Source of the DNA: an uncultured Eubacteriales bacterium
GTDB taxonomy: Bacteria > Bacillota > Clostridia > Lachnospirales > CAG-274
NCBI GenBank assembly: GCA_902496345.1
Contig: CABVAP010000082.1
Coordinates: 1 to 10,078, forward strand
DNA: 10,078 nucleotides
Direction of reading: 5' to 3'
Under the pieces are notes generated by a model. The model was not told the DNA's origin. It searched no databases and worked only from the letters and a program-made list of their open reading frames with translations. Numbering within the stretch: the stretch's first letter is position 1; the number at the start of each line of letters is the position of its first letter. A program made the translations under genes and the position numbers. This document shows, piece by piece, positions 6,893-10,078 of this stretch.

Positions 6893-7402
6893 ATGAACTT
6901 ATATTTTGCAAAAGTTAAAAAAAATGCTGTTGTTCCAACTAAAGATAGCTGGAACGCTGGCTATGATATTTACCCTTGCTTTGATGAAGATTATTTCGTT
7001 ATTAAACCTAATGAAACAAAGCTTGTGCCTACTGGTATTGCAAGCGCAATAGACGAGGGGTATTATATCCAAATTCAGGAAAGAGGCTCTAGTGGTAGCA
7101 AGGGTATCAAATATAGTGCCGGTGTCATCGACTCTAGCTATCGTGGCGAGTGGTTTTTAGCAACAACAAATACGAACTCTAAACCTGTTTTGATACTTAA
7201 AAAAGACATAAATGAATTTGATGAACTTTCTAGAAAAATTATCGAAGATGGATATATCGTTTATCCTTACTCTAAAGCTCTTTTTCAGGGGATTGTACAT
7301 TGTGTGCATAACGAATTTGAGTCAAAGGAAATCAGCTTTGATGAGTTAAAAGAAATTCCTTCTCAGAGGGGTTCTGGAAAGCTTGGAAGTAGTGGAAAAT
7401 AA
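6893..7402 (+). CDS. dut: dUTPase-family protein (trimeric dUTP diphosphatase fold)
   Basis: Trimeric dUTPases hydrolyse dUTP to dUMP and pyrophosphate, keeping uracil out of DNA and feeding dTMP synthesis. All five family motifs can be placed in the 169 residues: NAGYDIYP (21-28, motif 1), QERGSSGSKGI (62-72, motif 2; phosphate-binding Ser/Gly loop), GVIDSSYRGEW (77-87, motif 3) with catalytic-type D80 and Tyr83, KALFQGIV (128-135, motif 4), and RGSGKLGSSGK (159-169, motif 5, the flexible C-terminal arm). Departures from the classic enzyme are Leu at 164 where motif 5 usually has Phe, and a lysine/acid-rich insertion at about 96-126 before motif 4. Substrate preference could therefore be broader (dUTP/dCTP or phage-like). 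AGGAG (6882-6886) lies 6 nt before the ATG. It may be reached by read-through from tyrS; rightward termination is expected only at the hairpin at 7804-7831. Confidence 0.85.
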   Translation: MNLYFAKVKKNAVVPTKDSWNAGYDIYPCFDEDYFVIKPNETKLVPTGIASAIDEGYYIQIQERGSSGSKGIKYSAGVIDSSYRGEWFLATTNTNSKPVLILKKDINEFDELSRKIIEDGYIVYPYSKALFQGIVHCVHNEFESKEISFDELKEIPSQRGSGKLGSSGK

Positions 7403-7437
7403 GTTATAGAATATATGCGAAAATTTAGGTAATAAAA

Positions 7438-7467
7438 AATATCCCCTAGCAAAAGCTAGGGGATATT
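7438..7467 (-). terminator. Left hairpin of the symmetric pair; leftward terminator
   Basis: Perfect 12-bp arms ATATCCCCTAGC and GCTAGGGGATAT surround an AAAA loop. Read leftward it is followed by TTTTTTATT (a T-tract), while read rightward it is followed by TCAGAG. It should therefore stop transcripts coming from the right (the 3D-domain gene), not those of the nearby dUTPase gene. It is a near-copy of the hairpin at 7804-7831. Confidence 0.7.
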
Positions 7468-7833
7468 CAGAGTGTCAAAAAAGCTAATTTTTATCGTTAT
7501 TGTCGATTTCAAAAAGCGTCGCAGACTCTTATCCACAAGCGGAAATCGCATTTTCGCTGAGGAAAACAGCTGTTTCAAGGGCTTAGAAGCCTTGTGCGAA
7601 GAACGCCAAAATTTTCAGAGCGATTTGATTTTGCAGAAAAAATGCACTTTGGTTGCTGGCAAGGTTCAAGCCTGCAATGCAAACTAAGTTTGCAAAAATT
7701 GCATTTTTTTAAGAAATTAGCGAACGAAAATTTTGGAATAAAATTTAATTTGCAAAAAATCGTTGATTTTTTGCAAGGCTGTCGACTTTTTCGACAGACT
7801 GAAATATCCCCTAGCAAAAGCTAAGGGATATTT
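7438..7833. repeat. Hairpin-dense non-coding element with inverted, terminator-like ends
   Basis: No credible gene lies in this roughly 400-bp stretch; open frames on both strands are low-complexity K/F/C-rich readings of the repeats. Both ends carry the same hairpin. Beyond it the sequence continues inverted: GGATATTCAG..TGTC..AAAAA on the left matches the reverse complement of the right end, with CAGACTGAAATATCC and TTTTTCGACAG. Internal dyads include 7538-7558 (AGCGGAAA/TTTTCGCT), 7576-7594, 7673-7703 (GCAAAC-TAA-GTTTGC plus flanking TGCAAT/ATTGCA), 7750-7776 (12-bp arms TTGCAAAAAATC/GATTTTTTGCAA) and 7779-7797 (CTGTCGA/TCGACAG). Long-range inverted pairs are CCAAAATTTTC (7606-7616) with GAAAATTTTGG (7726-7736) and AAAAAATGCA (7637-7646) with TGCATTTTTT (7700-7709). 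The whole resembles a MITE or other dispersed palindromic element, or a highly folded RNA. Copy number cannot be judged from one window. Confidence 0.55.
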
Positions 7834-7836
7834 TTA
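7804..7836 (+). terminator. Right hairpin of the symmetric pair; rightward terminator
   Basis: Arms ATATCCCCTAGC and GCTAAGGGATAT (one C-A mismatch) surround AAAA and are followed by TTTTTAGTT on the plus strand. It should terminate transcripts from the dUTPase gene. It ends only 5-10 nt before the stop codon of the convergent 3D-domain gene. Confidence 0.7.
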
Positions 7837-7840
7837 GTTA

Positions 7841-8854
7841 TTACATTTGTTCGCCGAGAATATAAACTTTAACGCCATTTTTAACGCCATAGTTTACACA
7901 TTCACGTTCTGTGTTGAAATATAAGTCAATTCTATTATTTTTGATAGCTCCACCGGTATCGCCAGCAATAGCATAGCCATAACCTTCAATATAGAGTTTT
8001 GTTCCAAGTGGAATAACTTTTGGGTCAACAGCTACAACACCAACGGCAGCTCTCATTCCACTTGCTGTAATATTTCCTGTTTCTGTATATGCTGTTGCTC
8101 TCATTGATAACTCTTTTACAACTGTAAATGAACCCTTATTTGTTTGAATAGTTGGAACAACTGGTTCTGGTTCTTTTGTTCCTTTTTCGATTACTTTGTT
8201 TACTGCTTCTTTTGTTACTTTTGATTCACCGTCAGTTATAGATGAAACTTTTCCACCTACATAAACTGTTTTTACTTCTGTTTCTCTAATTCCTTCAGAA
8301 CCTTCTGTTTTTACTCTTTCAGTTCCTACTTCAAGTTCGTTGTTTTCAACAACAACTGTTTCATAAGGAATTTCATCTTTTCTTATTTCAGTTACTTCTT
8401 TTACTGAATTTAATTTGATTTGCATATTTGGTTCAAGTTTATCAGCGTAGCTTGCACCCTCTAAAATATATTCAGCGTTATCTTTTTCTTTAAGTTCTGA
8501 AACAAGTTTACCAACTGAATCAGCGTTTGTTTTTACCTGTTTTGCATCTTTACCATCAATAGAAACATTAACGAAGAACGCTCTTTTGATAACGATTTCC
8601 ATCTGGTTTTTAAGCTCATCGGAATAATTTACGTTCATTGTGTCAAGTTCGTTTAATGATATTTCTTCTTCAACTAAAAATTCTTCAACAGTTTTTGCAG
8701 TTGTTTTAATTTTGTATGAATTATTATTGTCTTTAAGGTTAATGCTTGTTGCTGAAACTTCATAAGCTTTTGCCATTCCTGTGAAAACAATTAAAAATGA
8801 TGCAAGAATTGCAATTGTCTTAATATGTTTCGTTAATCTAATATTTTTTAACAT
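7841..8854 (-). CDS. YabE-like cell-wall protein with DUF348, G5 and 3D domains
   Basis: The 337-residue protein is exported. A basic start (MLKNIRLTKHIK) and a hydrophobic segment at about 12-30 ending in AKA suggest a signal peptide or signal anchor. Two ubiquitin-like DUF348 repeats follow (about 38-85 and 92-148), then a G5 domain (about 157-227, with EIPYETVVVENNELEVGTERVKTEG-like spacing), a short Pro/Glu linker (228-237) and a C-terminal 3D domain (251-335). The three namesake aspartates are visible: D277 in AVDP, D299 in AGDTGG and D310 in RIDLYF. 3D domains share the double-psi barrel of MltA-type lytic transglycosylases, and G5 domains bind wall sugars, so a role in peptidoglycan remodelling or growth resumption is likely. 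The architecture is that of B. subtilis YabE and, without the lysozyme-like part, RpfB. AGGAGG (8864-8869) supports the start. It lies downstream of tatD, as in yabD-yabE, with its own WalR-like sites and a structured leader. Confidence 0.92.
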   Translation of the reverse strand: MLKNIRLTKHIKTIAILASFLIVFTGMAKAYEVSATSINLKDNNNSYKIKTTAKTVEEFLVEEEISLNELDTMNVNYSDELKNQMEIVIKRAFFVNVSIDGKDAKQVKTNADSVGKLVSELKEKDNAEYILEGASYADKLEPNMQIKLNSVKEVTEIRKDEIPYETVVVENNELEVGTERVKTEGSEGIRETEVKTVYVGGKVSSITDGESKVTKEAVNKVIEKGTKEPEPVVPTIQTNKGSFTVVKELSMRATAYTETGNITASGMRAAVGVVAVDPKVIPLGTKLYIEGYGYAIAGDTGGAIKNNRIDLYFNTERECVNYGVKNGVKVYILGEQM

Positions 8855-8877
8855 TATAAATTTCCTCCTTGATTTTC

Positions 8878-8958
8878 GGAAGTCTGCTATCTCAACAAGT
8901 AATCGAAGTATCTAATAATAAGCAAAACATTTTTTAATATTTATGTCAGCAAACTTCC
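8878..8958 (-). promoter_or_regulatory. Structured 5' leader of the 3D-domain gene
   Basis: Read leftward, GGAAGTTTGCT (8948-8958) pairs with AGCAGACTTCC (8878-8888), an 11-bp stem with one G-U pair. It encloses about 59 nt and ends 8 nt before the AGGAGG site (8864-8869). No T-tract follows the stem, so a transcription terminator is unlikely; effects on translation or RNA stability are more plausible. I could not match it to a known riboswitch, and the expected c-di-AMP (ydaO) motifs were not found. Confidence 0.5.
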
Positions 8959-9020
8959 CTTGCACAATATAATTAATTTCTTAATAATATATTACGCAAG
9001 ATTTAAGAATATATTCATAT

Positions 9021-9048
9021 ATTTTATATTCGGGATTAACATTTACAA
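9021..9048 (-). promoter_or_regulatory. Putative promoter of the 3D-domain gene
   Basis: Read leftward: TTGTAA (9043-9048), 16 nt, TAAAAT (9021-9026, within TATAAAAT). Transcription would begin near 9014, giving a leader of about 160 nt. Other AT-rich hexamer pairs exist nearby, so this assignment is tentative. Its position directly downstream of the WalR-like hexamers supports it. Confidence 0.4.
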
Positions 9049-9056
9049 TAAACATA

Positions 9057-9084
9057 TTAACACAAATGTAACAATTATGCAACA
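9057..9084 (-). promoter_or_regulatory. WalR (YycF)-like box upstream of the 3D-domain gene
   Basis: Read leftward, TGTTAC-ATTTG-TGTTAA (9057-9073) fits the WalR consensus TGTWAH-N5-TGTWAH exactly. A third hexamer, TGTTGC (9079-9084), lies one 11-bp step further upstream with one mismatch. The array sits about 10 bp upstream of the putative -35. WalRK is the essential wall-homeostasis two-component system of Firmicutes, and 3D-domain proteins such as YocH are known targets, so site and gene function agree. In A+T-rich DNA a chance match is possible. Confidence 0.5.
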
Positions 9085-9085
9085 A

Positions 9086-9847
9086 TTATTTTAAGGAAAA
9101 TAATTCTTTAGCATTTTCAAGCGTTATTTTTGCGACTTTTTCGTGTGGAATTTGTTTAATCTGTGCAATCTTTTCGCAAATATATTTTAGATTTTGTGAA
9201 TTATTACGTGTACCTCGTACAGGCACTGGTGATAAATATGGTGAATCTGTTTCTATTAAAATTCGTTCAATTGGAATGTTTTTGACTGTTTCAACTGGTT
9301 TTCTAGCATTTTTAAATGTCAACATTCCACCAATGCCAATGTAAAAGCCTAGATTTATATAATCATTTGCCATTTGTGACGAACCAGAATAGCTATGAAT
9401 TACACCTTTTGTGACGTTACTTTCCTTTATAATGTCAAAACATTCTTGTGCAGCATCTCTGGAGTGGATTATAACTGGCATATCTAATTCTTTCGCAAGC
9501 TCCAATTGGCGAATAAACCATTTACGTTGCAAATCTCTTGGCGAAAAGTCGTAATAATAGTCAAGTCCTATTTCACCTATTGCAACAACTTTTTCATTTT
9601 TTGTGTATTCCTTTATAGTTTCAATATCTTTTTCAGTTAGGGTTTCGACCTCGTGAGGGTGAACGCCTACTGCTGAATAGTAATAAGGAAACTTTTCTGC
9701 AATTTCTATGCCGAAACGTGATGATTGCAGGTCGGACGCTGCGTTTACTATATAGTCAATGCCGTTTTTGTGCATCGTTTCTATAAGGTCATATCTATCT
9801 TCATTAAATTTTTCATCGTCATAGTGTGCGTGAGATTCAAAGTACAT
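9086..9847 (-). CDS. tatD: TatD-family metal-dependent DNase
   Basis: TatD proteins are cytosolic TIM-barrel, divalent-metal hydrolases with 3'-5' exonuclease or endonuclease activity, linked to DNA repair and turnover. The 253-residue length is normal. Metal ligands expected for the family are all present: H6 and H8 in SHAHYDD, E92 in GEIGLDYYYD, H128 in IIHSRDA, H151 in VIHSYSG and D201 in IETDSPYL. The first motif reads ESHAH instead of the usual DTHCH but keeps both histidines. The C-terminal PVRGTRNNSQNL (about 208-220) is the usual TatD signature. AGGAGAG (9854-9860) is 6 nt from the ATG. It is the YabD orthologue type and precedes the YabE-like gene in the same direction with a 231-bp spacer that carries its own control elements. 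The promoter lies upstream in or beyond the repeat region and was not identified. Confidence 0.95.
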   Translation of the reverse strand: MYFESHAHYDDEKFNEDRYDLIETMHKNGIDYIVNAASDLQSSRFGIEIAEKFPYYYSAVGVHPHEVETLTEKDIETIKEYTKNEKVVAIGEIGLDYYYDFSPRDLQRKWFIRQLELAKELDMPVIIHSRDAAQECFDIIKESNVTKGVIHSYSGSSQMANDYINLGFYIGIGGMLTFKNARKPVETVKNIPIERILIETDSPYLSPVPVRGTRNNSQNLKYICEKIAQIKQIPHEKVAKITLENAKELFSLK

Positions 9848-9890
9848 AAATTTCTCTCCTATTGAATTAAACTGTTTTTTAAATTAGGGT

Positions 9891-10026
9891 TTGTCGATTA
9901 AGACCGTGGGGCTTTGCCCCACCACCCCTTTAAAACCGTGGGCTTTGCCCACACCCACAAGCCTTTGAAAAGGCTTGACCTAAACTTTTGCCGGAAACTA
10001 TCGTTTCCTGTCTTGTTGTCGACTAA
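9891..10026. repeat. Cluster of short GC-rich hairpins flanked by direct repeats
   Basis: Four perfect hairpins follow each other: GTGGGGC-TTT-GCCCCAC (9906-9922), GTGGGC-TTT-GCCCAC (9938-9952), CAAGCCTT-TGAA-AAGGCTTG (9958-9977) and GGAAAC-TATC-GTTTCC (9993-10008). The first two are tandem copies sharing ACCGTGGG...CTTTGCCC. The cluster is bracketed by TTGTCGATTAA (9891-9901) and TTGTCGACTAA (10016-10026), direct repeats with one difference. Its G+C is locally well above its surroundings. Similar GGGGCTTTGCCCC intergenic repeats are widespread in Clostridia as far as I recall. It lies immediately upstream of tatD and could be in its transcript. Confidence 0.6.
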
Positions 10027-10054
10027 AGGTAGCTAATCTAAAATTTCTACAAAA

Positions 10055-10078
10055 GCTTTATTTTTGCTAAAACAAAGC
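10055..10078 (-). terminator. Possible terminator of a gene beyond the right edge
   Basis: GCTTT and AAAGC close an A+T-rich stem (inner TTTT/AAAA pairs) at the very edge of the window. Read leftward, TTTTG follows. It could end an upstream minus-strand gene outside the window. Confidence is low because the stem is A+T-rich and the context is cut off. Confidence 0.25.

Noticed and set aside
7472..7824. Open frames of 71-80 codons on both strands inside the hairpin element, the first with a GTG start at 7472
   Set aside because: Composition is K/F/C/Q-rich from repeated TTGCAAAA-type words, the frames overlap on both strands, no convincing ribosome binding site fits, and the frames run through the hairpins. 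They are probably by-products of the repeat.
8855..9014. ydaO/yuaA c-di-AMP riboswitch before the YabE-like gene
   Set aside because: The conserved stretches of that class are not present; only an 11-bp stem with an A+T-rich interior is visible.
9903..10008. CRISPR-like array, from tandem CCGTGGG..CTTTGCCC units
   Set aside because: Only two unequal units occur, with a short spacer of about 12 bp, and no regular spacing or cas genes. They are hairpin repeats.

Overview
The window looks like chromosomal DNA of a low-G+C Firmicute, most likely a Clostridia/Lachnospiraceae-type anaerobe. This rests on A+T-rich spacers and codons, strong AGGAGG-type ribosome binding sites, TTGNNN-17-TATAAT promoters, a tyrosine T-box leader, an isoleucyl-tRNA synthetase of the long eukaryote-like kind common in Clostridia, and a G5/3D-domain wall protein next to a TatD nuclease, as in Bacillus yabD-yabE. 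The genus cannot be named from sequence alone.

Layout. Left block, minus strand: a DUF819 membrane protein (191-1366), ileS (1599-4715) and a small lipoprotein (4874-5089). Each has its own promoter-like region. A divergent control region (5090-5559) then carries the lipoprotein promoter and, on the plus strand, a promoter, a complete tyrosine T-box riboswitch and a terminator ahead of tyrS (5560-6786). tyrS ends at a 12-bp hairpin and is followed by a dUTPase-family gene (6893-7402). Next comes a gene-free, hairpin-dense stretch (about 7430-7836) bounded by two nearly identical hairpins whose T-tracts point outward. Right block, minus strand: a 3D/G5/DUF348 cell-wall protein (7841-8854) and upstream of it tatD (9086-9847). 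The right edge (9891-10078) is a second non-coding repeat cluster of small GC-rich hairpins.

Function. The core is housekeeping: two aminoacyl-tRNA synthetases (Ile, Tyr), nucleotide-pool sanitation (dUTPase) and a TatD metal-dependent nuclease. The surface functions are a probable transporter, a lipoprotein and a peptidoglycan-remodelling enzyme. tyrS responds to uncharged tRNA-Tyr through its T-box. ileS shows no T-box; instead it has a short leader and a dyad between its -35 and -10. The wall enzyme has hexamers matching the WalR (YycF) consensus just upstream of a putative promoter, plus a structured leader of about 150 nt.

No prophage, CRISPR array, tRNA, rRNA or toxin-antitoxin module was seen. 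The least explained parts are the symmetric hairpin element at 7438-7833, the leader of the 3D-domain gene, and the operator-like array upstream of the DUF819 gene. None of these could be tested against a database here.
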